From contig JAMLHW010000010.1 of assembly GCA_023954475.1 (NCBI GenBank), forward strand, positions 1 to 64,000: a DNA stretch of 64,000 nucleotides, in the 5' to 3' direction. This DNA comes from Anaerolineae bacterium (GTDB lineage Bacteria; Chloroflexota; Anaerolineae; Promineifilales; Promineifilaceae). A program made the position numbers and the translations under genes. Below are positions 54,251 through 62,893 of this stretch, piece by piece. How positions within the stretch are numbered: the stretch's first letter is position 1; every line of letters starts with the position of its first letter. The notes under the pieces were generated by a model that saw nothing but the letters and a program-made list of their open reading frames with translations, was not told where the DNA came from and ran no database searches.

Positions 54251-56335
54251 TTAAGTGACATAAAAGAGTCCGGCTTGCAGACCGAACGGCAAATATTCAT
54301 CCAATGCCACGCGCAAATTAGCCTCGCGCTGTGGCTGCTGCAAAAAGCTGAAAACGCCCATTTCACTACCATCTGCTGCACCAGTACGCAGTTCAACCGC
54401 CGCTGTCGCCGCCAATTGCATGTAACCAGGATCGCCATAGCGCACGCTTGTGAATTGTGGACGCAGACGCACAGCGGCGGCCTGCTGTTGGGCATCTGCA
54501 ATCCCTTCCAGTGCCGCATCCGGCTGACAACGGTAGCGGCGCGGCGTGCGCGATCCGAGCGGAACATGACAAAAGCGGGCACAACCCACCTGCCGTCGTG
54601 CGACGATCAGCCGGCCGGTAAAGAGCGACTCTGACGCATGCAGAATGTGCAGTGCCGGATCGACTGCCGGATCGTCGTCTGCGCCAATGACAGTGCTGCG
54701 TCGAATGGTCGTTTCCGCACCACGGGCAATGATGTCCGCGTTCGTACCCGCATCAACGACGCTTTCCTCAATCGTGAGAAACGGCACGTTGGAGCCGAGA
54801 GCGATACCCCCGCAAATCGAGCGCAACAGCGTCACGTGCAGACGGTTGTTGGTCGACGATGGGGCCGTCAACGTCGCCGCACCGGGGACAATCGTGCCGT
54901 GCCGAACGATCAGCCGACCCAGATTGCCTGACAACGCCTGCACAGCGCCTTCAATGAGCAATCCGTCAACGCACAGCGTACCGGGATTTTCGTCGCCGGA
55001 TGCGGCGCTGCCCTGCACGGAAAGATTGCCACGCAGATGGGGTCGGGAGGCGGTTGCGTCGAGCTGTGTGTCAGCACCGGACAGGAATGGACGCGTTCCG
55101 GCAATGAGCAGTTCGCTGTGTGACGGGATTTGGATGGCGTTGGCACCGGTCAGGTTTTCGCTGTAAGTGTGATTGTCGACGATGGCGATGACGCCGCGCG
55201 TACCTTGCGGCTGGGTGTTCCAGTCGGCCACAGCGGCAGCCAATGTCGTAAAATCGGCCGAACCGTCTTGCGCCACCTGCACGACCCAATCCCACGCGAG
55301 CAAATCTCCGTCCAGCGTTTCATTGCGATTGTAAGGCCCACCGCCCACGTCAGCGCTGAAGCCGTAAGTATGGCTCACTTCCAGTGTCACCGGTTCAGGT
55401 TCGAGCAGGGCAAATCGGCCGAAAACCGGATCCACCACCGCACGTACACCGGCAATCACCGGCGGCGTCCAGCCCACGGCATCCCACTCACCGAGGTGAC
55501 AGACAGCCATCTCATCATCCGTCAACGCCACCCCGTCAAACCAGATTTGCAGCACCGGCTCCGCGCCACCCAGATACGCTTTGCGATTTTCATACAGCTC
55601 GCGGCGGCGCACAGGCGTCGGCACATTGCGCTCCGTAGCAATGTGATTGATGCCCGGCTCCGCTTGTGGCCGGTTAAAAACCGGTGCATCGAGACCCAGC
55701 GCATCAAATGTGTAGCGCCCGTCAGCCGGTTCAACCACGGCACGCGGCGTCGATCGTTGCAGCGGATACGCCTGCAACCGCCACAGAAACAGGCCAATAT
55801 TGGGGATGTTGTAACGCCCCTGCCGCGTGGCTGTGCGCCGCACTTCACCGGTATGCGCAATGCGATCAAACGGGGAATCGAGCAGTTCGAGCCGGTTTGT
55901 CTCGCGCAAATCAGGTGTGCGTTCATTGTGCAGACGCACGTGATTCAGATGTTGCGTCGTGCCCAGCAATTGGAAAAACTCGACGACGCGCGCTTCCCAG
56001 TTGGTGATGTCGTTGGCGAGTTGTTCGAGTACCGCCGCTGTGCCTTTGCGCTGGCGGTAGGTCAACGTGTTGGCGATGTAGGCACGCAAACTGTACACAT
56101 CGGTTCCCTGAACCGTGTGCAAATTGGTTACGCCGAGCAAATCGCCGATGTAGGGCAGCAGCCATTCGGCCGCTGTTTCGACAAACCAATTGTCATACAA
56201 TCCTTCCAAATCGGCTTCGACGCGGTTGATTTCTTCCTGAATGATAGTGAGCAAGGCACGCAGCGGCTGACCTTGTTCGTGGTCGCGTTGCCGGTAAACG
56301 GCGGGCAGTAGGTCGTAAAGACGGTCGTCGTTCAT
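54251..56335 (-). CDS. Phage tail protein I-like baseplate protein fused to a beta-helix domain
   Basis: The first ~180 of 694 residues resemble P2 gpI/tail protein I (DRLYDLLPAVYRQRDHEQGQPLRALLTIIQEEINRVEADL, AEWLLPYIGDLLGVTNLHTV, YRQRKGTAAVLEQLANDITNWEARVVEFFQ), the baseplate wedge subunit joining fibres. The rest holds a middle domain and, from ~380 to 600, solenoid-like repeats (LLIEGAVQALSGNLGRLIVRHGTIVP, LHVTLLRSICGGIALG, FLTIEESVVDAG). This is much longer than gpI (~180 residues), so it is a fusion. ATG 56335 overlaps the preceding gene's stop (ATGA); GGAG lies upstream. Confidence 0.83.
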   Translation of the reverse strand: MNDDRLYDLLPAVYRQRDHEQGQPLRALLTIIQEEINRVEADLEGLYDNWFVETAAEWLLPYIGDLLGVTNLHTVQGTDVYSLRAYIANTLTYRQRKGTAAVLEQLANDITNWEARVVEFFQLLGTTQHLNHVRLHNERTPDLRETNRLELLDSPFDRIAHTGEVRRTATRQGRYNIPNIGLFLWRLQAYPLQRSTPRAVVEPADGRYTFDALGLDAPVFNRPQAEPGINHIATERNVPTPVRRRELYENRKAYLGGAEPVLQIWFDGVALTDDEMAVCHLGEWDAVGWTPPVIAGVRAVVDPVFGRFALLEPEPVTLEVSHTYGFSADVGGGPYNRNETLDGDLLAWDWVVQVAQDGSADFTTLAAAVADWNTQPQGTRGVIAIVDNHTYSENLTGANAIQIPSHSELLIAGTRPFLSGADTQLDATASRPHLRGNLSVQGSAASGDENPGTLCVDGLLIEGAVQALSGNLGRLIVRHGTIVPGAATLTAPSSTNNRLHVTLLRSICGGIALGSNVPFLTIEESVVDAGTNADIIARGAETTIRRSTVIGADDDPAVDPALHILHASESLFTGRLIVARRQVGCARFCHVPLGSRTPRRYRCQPDAALEGIADAQQQAAAVRLRPQFTSVRYGDPGYMQLAATAAVELRTGAADGSEMGVFSFLQQPQREANLRVALDEYLPFGLQAGLFYVT

Positions 56336-58986
56336 GGCGTCATCTCCAAAAGGGTGATGCCTGTGGGATTGATCAGCAGCAATTGGGCCGGGGCGATGCG
56401 CCCACACACAGCAGTTGCCGCTACGGTCGGGTCATAGGTAGCGCGTCGCGCAGCAAGGACGCTGTTCAGTGAGCCGGTGGGCTGTAGATCGGTGTGCAGC
56501 GCCTCGAGATCGACGGCTATCACGCCGGGAATCGTGTGGATGAGGGCCAGAATTTCGGCCGAAGTGACCACTTGCCCAAACGCCCGTTTCTCAAACGAAA
56601 ATGCCTGTAACAACAGCGCTGTAATCGCCGCCTCCACATCATTGCGCAGATACGCCTCGTCGATCAACACCTTGGCAGTAACCCTAAACGAACGCGCTTC
56701 GTGGGAGCCGTAGCACACCGTGCGCAATGGATCGCGCGCTTCAGCTACCGCCGTCTTCAGGTCATCGAGCGTACCCGCCGGTACAGGTTGTCCTGTCGGG
56801 TCAGACAATGTGATGTGGACGAGTTCGCGCATGCCGTCCCACAGGGCGACCGCCTGTGCCTTGCCGATACCGGCAAAGCCGCGTGCAAAATCCTCATAGT
56901 CGCGCAGCGAGACGATGCGATCCAATGTGCGTACGGTCAAAGGCGCATTGTCGCGTGCGCCATCCAACGTTTCCGGGTCTTCTGCACCATCGGCCGAAAC
57001 GGGATTGGTCACATCACGCACGCCAAACGGGCGTTTCTTGAGCAATGTCAGCGTACCCGCGCCCACTTCACCGTCCAGTCCAATGCCGCTGCGGTAAGTG
57101 GCACGTACATTTTCGGTTCCGGACGGCAAACGTGCGCCCATTTTGCCGTCGCCAAAGATGACGGTCGCGTTGGCGTCGTCGTCAATACGCACACTGTACA
57201 CTTTGTCGGTAGGCGCGTGGGCATACAACGACGGGCGCTGCTCCCACGCCACGCCATTGACGCGCACGGTCAACTCACTGCGACTGCCAGCGGGTGTTGC
57301 TGCGGACACATGGGTTAGCGGTCGTTTCTTGAGCGTAAAGCGCTGGTGTGGCTGTGCGCCGTTGCCTGCTCCGAGGACTTCATCGGCGACCGTTTCGCCG
57401 TGCGTGGCATGGACCACATTGCCGTAAATCGTCGTCGTGCTGCGCTGATAGCTGTGGCCCAATGCGTTGACCAGAGTCAGGCGCGTGCGTGCGCCAAGCT
57501 GCTGCGCTTCCTTGAGTTCGGCCACTTCGCTTACGGCAGTAGTTGCGCCGACCGGGATGCCGCTGACGATGAGATGACTGCCGGTCGGCAGCGGCTCAAC
57601 GACCGTTTCGAGGTCGATCACGGGGCCGATGATCGCTGTGGTCAGGTCTTGCGCGGCAAGAGTCAGCTTTTCCGGGGCACCGTATACTTTCGTCTGGCGC
57701 ACCAGTGTGCTGAAATCGTCGCGATCAGGCCCATCGAGCGATAAACGGGTCACTTCGGCCGAAATCAGGAACTGCGACCGCGATGTCTCTTCCACGTTGG
57801 TCACCCAATACAATTCGCTGAGCGCACCCGCCTGAAAATATATCCAGCTATTGGGTGCGATCTTGTCGTAGCGGCTGTCGAGATCGACTTTGCAGCCTGC
57901 TGAACCGACTGCTTTTGCTTTGGCGGCGGGTGTGGTGCCGGGTTTGTTGATGATCTGGACATCGATGGCTTTGTCTTTGATTGCGAGCGCTTCAAATGCA
58001 ATTTGATCGATACCCTTAATCGGCTCGATGTTTAATTTCACTTTTCCGAAGCTTCCGGTAGGCACACAAATTTCAAAATTGGGCCATTCCGTCAACGAAC
58101 TGTTGCCGCCGGGATAATTGTTTTGAATATCGGCCGATAAGCCGTTCCAGTCCGCCGCATTATGACCGAAAATACCGGCCCGCTGCCGCAGCGCATACAC
58201 GTTGGGCGTCGTCGACAGCGTATCCTTACTGCCTACCGTCACCGTGACCAGCGTGCGGTTTTTTGTCGGTTCAGCAGTCGTGCTGAGAACACGGCGAACG
58301 TCCCATTTATCGCCGCTCTTGCCGCCTTCCTTGCTCGGATCAACGAGCAGCAACCGGTCGCCGGTGCGCAGATTGGCATCAACGCCGACGACGATGATCG
58401 TCGTTGTGCCGACGGTGATGAGCTGCGGCAGTGTTACCTGCGGCTGCAACTTGTTCCAGGCAACGTGCGCTGTGAAATCGGCCGTCGTCTCAAATGTCTG
58501 TGGCAGTTCATCCTGTTTCTGCGGCAGGCTTTGCACCTGCGTGGCGGCGGGAATGGGTGCAGAGGAGGGCGTGGAGCCGCTGTCGTCCAGTGTGAAGGCG
58601 AGGTAAGTTTCGGCCGAAACGCCCGGCTTCAACTCGTACCCAATCGCCCGCGCCAATGTCAACACGGACAGCCGCTCCGTCGCTGTGCGCAAAAAGCCTT
58701 CGTTGGCGATGCGCTCCTGATAAAACGTCAACACATCACCGACAACGGCCCATGCGTCGAGCACGCCCATGGCAAAATCGTCGGCGGCTCGCGTCGTCAG
58801 GTCGCGCAGCGGGCGACGACCGTCCACTTCAACGCGACCGAGTTGTGCTGTCATGCGCCGCATAAAGCCATCATATGTGCTGATGCGGTAGTCGAGCGCC
58901 GTTTGACCCGGTGGATTCGATAATTGTGGTGCGGCAGGCGCATCGGCGCAGCAGTCACACGGTTTGGTTTCGGCCGAATTGCTCAT
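56332..58986 (-). CDS. Putative baseplate assembly protein (J-type), second copy
   Basis: The 884-residue protein belongs to the large 'putative baseplate assembly protein' type of contractile-tail clusters. It has a Cys-rich start (KPCDCCADAP), a helical DYRISTYDGFMRRMTAQLG segment, DFAMGVLDAWAVVGDVLTFYQERIANEGFLRTATE, a long beta-rich middle and a gpJ-like C-terminus (RIVSLRDYEDFARGFAGIGKAQAVALWDGMRELVHIT, EAAITALLLQAFSFEKRAFGQVVTSAEILALIHTIPGVIAVDLEAL). J proteins form the wedge ring that triggers sheath contraction. It overlaps both neighbours by 4 bp (ATGA). Confidence 0.86.
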   Translation of the reverse strand: MSNSAETKPCDCCADAPAAPQLSNPPGQTALDYRISTYDGFMRRMTAQLGRVEVDGRRPLRDLTTRAADDFAMGVLDAWAVVGDVLTFYQERIANEGFLRTATERLSVLTLARAIGYELKPGVSAETYLAFTLDDSGSTPSSAPIPAATQVQSLPQKQDELPQTFETTADFTAHVAWNKLQPQVTLPQLITVGTTTIIVVGVDANLRTGDRLLLVDPSKEGGKSGDKWDVRRVLSTTAEPTKNRTLVTVTVGSKDTLSTTPNVYALRQRAGIFGHNAADWNGLSADIQNNYPGGNSSLTEWPNFEICVPTGSFGKVKLNIEPIKGIDQIAFEALAIKDKAIDVQIINKPGTTPAAKAKAVGSAGCKVDLDSRYDKIAPNSWIYFQAGALSELYWVTNVEETSRSQFLISAEVTRLSLDGPDRDDFSTLVRQTKVYGAPEKLTLAAQDLTTAIIGPVIDLETVVEPLPTGSHLIVSGIPVGATTAVSEVAELKEAQQLGARTRLTLVNALGHSYQRSTTTIYGNVVHATHGETVADEVLGAGNGAQPHQRFTLKKRPLTHVSAATPAGSRSELTVRVNGVAWEQRPSLYAHAPTDKVYSVRIDDDANATVIFGDGKMGARLPSGTENVRATYRSGIGLDGEVGAGTLTLLKKRPFGVRDVTNPVSADGAEDPETLDGARDNAPLTVRTLDRIVSLRDYEDFARGFAGIGKAQAVALWDGMRELVHITLSDPTGQPVPAGTLDDLKTAVAEARDPLRTVCYGSHEARSFRVTAKVLIDEAYLRNDVEAAITALLLQAFSFEKRAFGQVVTSAEILALIHTIPGVIAVDLEALHTDLQPTGSLNSVLAARRATYDPTVAATAVCGRIAPAQLLLINPTGITLLEMTP

Positions 58987-61604
58987 ATGCCACCTTCCAT
59001 GAAAAAGGTAACTTTGCCGTTTTCCGGCAAGCTCGGATCATTATCGAGGCGTGCTATTTCCAGTCTGCCCATCTTGATTTTGCCGTCGGCCACCTCGTTA
59101 TTAGGCGGTTGTCCCCAACGCTGAAAGCGATGCTGCCGGTCGAGCGGCTGGGCGGGATTGGGCAAGATATCGACCCACTGCACGCCGGTGACGTTCATCG
59201 CCGTTGCGATCACATCGCTGAGATAGACCGGCTGTCCAAACGTCCAGTTGTCCGGGTGGAAAAAGCCGCGTTGTCCGTCGGATAAAGTGCGGCTGCTGAA
59301 CACGCGCAGCAACGCCTGCTGCACATTGCCGGGGAAATAACCGGGCTGCACACACACGGTCATGCGTATATCCAGGGCGACAAAGCGCGGCGCATCGACT
59401 TCGACATCGTGCCCGGCCAGACGGAATGGCTCGATGTGATCGCGGCAATCCGCTTCGAAGACAGCATCGACCGGCAGACCGGATTGGCGATCTACAGTGA
59501 CAAACATCGTGTGCCAGCTTCCAGTCCAGCGACGGGTTGCCGCAGCGCGTTGTACGGCCGGATGGCGTTCTGTGACAGCGGCGTAATCGGCCGAAGTGAC
59601 AGCCCGCTCCTGGCGGCGAAAAGCCTGCGGCGCATACAGTTTGACCTCATCGAGCGATTCCGGCGCCGCACCACCGCGAGCAGGCAACGGATTGCGCACG
59701 GCGCTGATACCCGCCACATCGGTGATGATGTGATGCAGCGTATCTGCGCCAATGTTGCCGGCGGTGCCGTTGCCAATGCGGTAGAGTGCACCCGGATCGC
59801 TTACACTGGTATCGTCATCGGTAAACGCATTGGACGACGGCTCCACGCCAAAAACGCCGTCGCCGAAACGCAAATACGCATAGCCGTCGTTCTCCAGTTC
59901 GGCAACGAAATGGGGTGCGAAACGGTCGCTTTCGAGTAAATCACGGCGCGGCGTCCACGTCTGGCTGTCGCCTTCCAATTCGACGACCGGCAGCGCGGCT
60001 TGGGGCGTCTGTTGCAGCAGGCGTGCAGCGGGAAGCGTGGCGTCGATGTAATTCTCCGGCTCCGGATCACCGGGAAGCGGTTCGGTGAGAATGGTCGCCT
60101 GGGGCCGGTCGGGATCGAGCGGCGCGGCGCGGGTAACGCCGGTGCGGGACAATTTCGGCCGAAAAACGCGATGAGCCAGCCCGTGACGCAATGGTTCGCG
60201 CACCAGCGTGCGCCCGTGGTCGGCTAACGCCACATTACCGCGCACAACGGTCATCTGCTCGATCAAGGTGTCGTTTTGATCACGCTTACTGACACAGAGC
60301 GAGAACGGCAGCGCATCTTCATCACGCCAGGTGACGGTGACGACAGGAACGCCGACGACGGGATCATCGACTGGTTCGACAGCGGTGAGGCGTACCGCAT
60401 GGCGATGTGCGGGATCGGCATCGGCAGCAGCGCCCGTTTCCGGGCTAATTACTTCTTCGAAGATGATTACATCTCCTTCTGACAGGGCGAGGACGAGCGC
60501 CGCATCGGTACTGCTGAGCAATGTCGCGCTGGTCGCGCCGGCGGGGAGGCAGCACGCTTCATCGCCCCATGTGTGCAGATGGATGGTGTTGTGGGCCGGG
60601 CGCATGGTGGCTGATGTGCGCAATTCAAACACAATCGGCCGAAATGTCGCCAGCGCATCATCGAGATCACTTTCAGCCAAAACAGTCGGCACACCGGGCA
60701 TCCGCGTCAACAGCCGCACCGGCGCTGTGGTCAACGCCGTCGGCGCAGGCAAGTCCACCAACGCGTCCACATCAAACGCAACCCAGGTGCGTGCATTGCA
60801 ACCGTCGTGCAGCGGATAAGCCAGCAAGCGGGCGTGACGACGCACAGAACTGCGCCGCCGTGCCGTCTCCAGATACGCTTCGGTGGCGACGCCATCCTGC
60901 CAGTAGCTGAGATAGTCACCGACATATGCCAGCAAATCGACCAGCGCAATGTTGACATCGGGCAAGTGGCGTTCCTGCCAATCCGGATTGGTGATCGCCA
61001 TCCGGTCGAGGATCAACTGGCGGAACGAGTTGAAATCTTTGGCGAGATAGTCGATTGCCGGCGTTTCTTCCGGTTCGGGTGGGCAATCATCTGTCGGTGC
61101 ACAATCAAAGTCATCCGGGCATTCGACCTTGAACGAGAAGTCGATGCGGTTGAGAATGGGGTCGAAGCCGGGGAATGGGCTGGCGTCGGTCGGTGAGGCG
61201 ACGATGCGCAGGGTGTAGGTGTCAAAATCGCCGCTGCTGTCGGTGCGGACGAGCAGGACGTGATCGGGGTCGGTCAGACTGGCAAAAAAGGCGGCTTCAT
61301 CGGCCGAAATAGTTCCCGGCGGCAAACTTCCCGTCGCATCAGCGGCAACAACCCAATCGACACCGACCGGTGTAATACGTACTCCGCCGTCAATGTGGAT
61401 GTTATCGGCGGTCAATCCGGCCGGAACAGGCCGCAACAGCCGCACGAGCAGCGTGCGCTGCCGCATGTCGTCATTGGGCGGGATGCCATCCGGCGCTTCA
61501 CTGTCGAGCACCTCCAGAAAATCAATCCCGTTGACGACGATTGCCGCGTTGTTTCGAATAATTTGGGCGCGGCGCTGATTGTCGCAAACATAGCGGTTTG
61601 CCAT
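58983..61604 (-). CDS. Putative baseplate assembly protein (J-type), first copy
   Basis: The 873-residue protein starts MANRYVCDNQRRAQIIRNNA with a strand-rich N-domain, then PAIDYLAKDFNSFRQLILDRMA, VDLLAYVGDYLSYWQDGVATEAYLETARRRSSVRRHARLL, a core J motif, and a C-terminus with FRRQERAVTSADYAAVTERHPAVQRAAATRRW and VYLSDVIATAMNVTGVQWVDI. It is related to, but clearly different from, the copy at 56332, as in other extracellular-injection clusters with two J proteins. The second ATG (61604) has GAGG at proper spacing. It starts 2 bp after the gp25 gene ends. Confidence 0.86.
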   Translation of the reverse strand: MANRYVCDNQRRAQIIRNNAAIVVNGIDFLEVLDSEAPDGIPPNDDMRQRTLLVRLLRPVPAGLTADNIHIDGGVRITPVGVDWVVAADATGSLPPGTISADEAAFFASLTDPDHVLLVRTDSSGDFDTYTLRIVASPTDASPFPGFDPILNRIDFSFKVECPDDFDCAPTDDCPPEPEETPAIDYLAKDFNSFRQLILDRMAITNPDWQERHLPDVNIALVDLLAYVGDYLSYWQDGVATEAYLETARRRSSVRRHARLLAYPLHDGCNARTWVAFDVDALVDLPAPTALTTAPVRLLTRMPGVPTVLAESDLDDALATFRPIVFELRTSATMRPAHNTIHLHTWGDEACCLPAGATSATLLSSTDAALVLALSEGDVIIFEEVISPETGAAADADPAHRHAVRLTAVEPVDDPVVGVPVVTVTWRDEDALPFSLCVSKRDQNDTLIEQMTVVRGNVALADHGRTLVREPLRHGLAHRVFRPKLSRTGVTRAAPLDPDRPQATILTEPLPGDPEPENYIDATLPAARLLQQTPQAALPVVELEGDSQTWTPRRDLLESDRFAPHFVAELENDGYAYLRFGDGVFGVEPSSNAFTDDDTSVSDPGALYRIGNGTAGNIGADTLHHIITDVAGISAVRNPLPARGGAAPESLDEVKLYAPQAFRRQERAVTSADYAAVTERHPAVQRAAATRRWTGSWHTMFVTVDRQSGLPVDAVFEADCRDHIEPFRLAGHDVEVDAPRFVALDIRMTVCVQPGYFPGNVQQALLRVFSSRTLSDGQRGFFHPDNWTFGQPVYLSDVIATAMNVTGVQWVDILPNPAQPLDRQHRFQRWGQPPNNEVADGKIKMGRLEIARLDNDPSLPENGKVTFFMEGGI

Positions 61605-61606
61605 GA

Positions 61607-61966
61607 TCATACCTCGCGTGAGAATTGCGCCACTTGCCGCTGCTGGCTGCGCTGCACGATGTATTGCACGCTGATCGACAGCGTGGCATCGTGGCTTTCG
61701 ACACGCACTGCTTCCGGCTTGATGATGTCGCCGAGGTGTTGTTGCAACGCGCTTTGAATCATGAATTCGGTCGCCGTCGCCAGTTCGGGACTGTTGGGCG
61801 CGAAGATAAGCTGCATGACGCCGGTGCCGAAAGTGGGCCGATTGACGCGTTCGCCGGGCGCGGTAAACAGTAATTGTTCAATCATCTGATGAATGTGCGG
61901 ATCGGATTCGGCCGAAGCGACCCGTCCACTGCCGTCGATGTGAAAAGGATAGGCGATGTTTGTCAT
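61607..61966 (-). CDS. GPW/gp25-family baseplate protein
   Basis: The 119-residue protein reads MTNIAYPFHIDGSGRVASAE, DPHIHQMIEQLLFTAPGERV, RPTFGTGVMQLIFAPNSPEL, the full pattern of T4 gp25/P2 gpW: an N-terminal strand, the conserved helix ending in LLFTAPGERV and the FGTG turn. In T4 this protein staples sheath to baseplate. Upstream in-frame codons to a GTG at 61996 lie inside a hairpin and are excluded. The ribosome site is weak. It follows the PAAR gene after a 57-bp gap with a strong hairpin. Confidence 0.9.
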   Translation of the reverse strand: MTNIAYPFHIDGSGRVASAESDPHIHQMIEQLLFTAPGERVNRPTFGTGVMQLIFAPNSPELATATEFMIQSALQQHLGDIIKPEAVRVESHDATLSISVQYIVQRSQQRQVAQFSREV

Positions 61967-61983
61967 AATTGCTTTGCTGCCAA

Positions 61984-62017
61984 AGGTGGCAGTCACTTGG
62001 GAAAGTGACTGTCACCT
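61984..62017. other. 15-bp hairpin between PAAR and gp25 genes
   Basis: Arms at 61984-61998 and 62003-62017 match in 14 of 15 pairs (one wobble), with a 4-base loop. No long T-run follows on the minus strand, so it is more likely an RNA-stability or partial-termination element than a full terminator. Confidence 0.65.
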
Positions 62018-62023
62018 CACCAA

Positions 62024-62344
62024 TCAAGTCGCGTTCACACGCGGTTGCGTCACCAGAATTATCAGCGGCGTGCCGTTGGGAGTACAAACGGATGAACTGC
62101 TCTGCACGACCACGGGTTGGCCGCCGGCAAAAACCCGTGTCGCACCGACTAGCCATTGCCCGGTCACACAGGGAAGCGGATTGACGCCGCTGAAAAATGG
62201 ACAGCCAGCGACAACATACGGTGCCGCAATCGTCACGACCGGCTGCCCACTGACCATCACACGCGGGTTGGGCGCGGTCGGTTGCGCCTGCCCGCCATGG
62301 CTGCAGATGACACTGGCTCCTAAATGGACGATAAATCCGGGCAT
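62024..62344 (-). CDS. PAAR-like spike-tip protein
   Basis: The 106-residue protein starts MPGFIVHLGASVICSHGGQAQ and shows the PAAR/DUF4280 pattern: short strands ended by Pro/Gly (PRVMVSGQPVVTIAAPYVVAGCPF, CVTGQWLVGATRVFAGGQPVVVQ) with cysteine and histidine residues that could hold the tip metal ion. It would cap the spike made by the gpV-like protein. AGGAAAG precedes the ATG. It lies 48 bp downstream of the gpV gene. Confidence 0.85.
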   Translation of the reverse strand: MPGFIVHLGASVICSHGGQAQPTAPNPRVMVSGQPVVTIAAPYVVAGCPFFSGVNPLPCVTGQWLVGATRVFAGGQPVVVQSSSSVCTPNGTPLIILVTQPRVNAT

Positions 62345-62359
62345 GTTCTTTCCTAGACA

Positions 62360-62391
62360 AGCTGACAGCTTTTAGCTGATAGCTGTCAGCT
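62360..62391. other. 11-bp perfect hairpin between gpV and PAAR genes
   Basis: AGCTGACAGCT (62360-62370) and AGCTGTCAGCT (62381-62391) are perfect complements around a 10-base loop, placed between the gpV stop and the PAAR ribosome site. Confidence 0.65.
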
Positions 62392-62392
62392 A

Positions 62393-62893
62393 TTATGTAA
62401 TCGTCAACGCACCGGCGTTGATGTCAGTGACCGGGCCGGTCATCGAGATGATTGCGCCCTGACCGTTACTGATAATGATGCCGGTTTCGTTGATCGTAAT
62501 CGTCGCGCCGGACGCGCTCTTGAGCAAAATGCCGCCGACGCCGGGCATATCGCTGATGGCGATGGCGTTTTGACCGTTGGTTTGCAGGACGATGCTAGGC
62601 GAAGGAGGTAAACCGGCCAGCGCCAATGCGGGCGTCTCGCCCGGCCCCCAAAACCCACCGGCATAAATCGGATAATCGGGATCACCTGCTTCAAATTCAA
62701 CCCAGACATGGCTGCCAATGGTCGGCACAGCGTAGATGCCCGTCTGGATGCCGGCGAGCGGCACGCACGGCATCGCCCAACTAAGGCGACCGTCACCGAG
62801 AACTGCGGGCACACTGACCTGAATTCGGCCGATTTGCATGGGATCGATATTATTGACCACCGAGCCGCGATATTTGCCGAAAAATTGTTTCAT
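62393..62893 (-). CDS. Phage baseplate assembly protein V-like spike protein
   Basis: The 166-residue protein has the gpV/Gp5 OB-fold (FFGKYRGSVVNNIDPMQIGRIQVSVPAV, WAMPCVPLAGIQTGIYAVPTIGSHVWVEFEAGDPDYPIYAGGFWG) followed by short beta-prism repeats (SDMPGVGGILLKSASGATITINETGIIISNGQGAIISMTG). It would form the trimeric spike under the tube, capped by the PAAR protein. There is no lysozyme domain. Its ATG overlaps the stop of the gpD-like gene (ATGA), so both are translated in step. Confidence 0.9.
   Translation of the reverse strand: MKQFFGKYRGSVVNNIDPMQIGRIQVSVPAVLGDGRLSWAMPCVPLAGIQTGIYAVPTIGSHVWVEFEAGDPDYPIYAGGFWGPGETPALALAGLPPSPSIVLQTNGQNAIAISDMPGVGGILLKSASGATITINETGIIISNGQGAIISMTGPVTDINAGALTIT

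Noticed and set aside
55130-56311. Plus-strand frame of 393 codons
   Set aside because: It is antisense to the tail-I/beta-helix gene; composition is unlike a protein and no start signal is present.
61967-61996. Extended start of the gp25-like protein at a GTG
   Set aside because: The extension lies in the 15-bp hairpin and is not part of the gp25 family pattern, which begins at MTNIAYPF.
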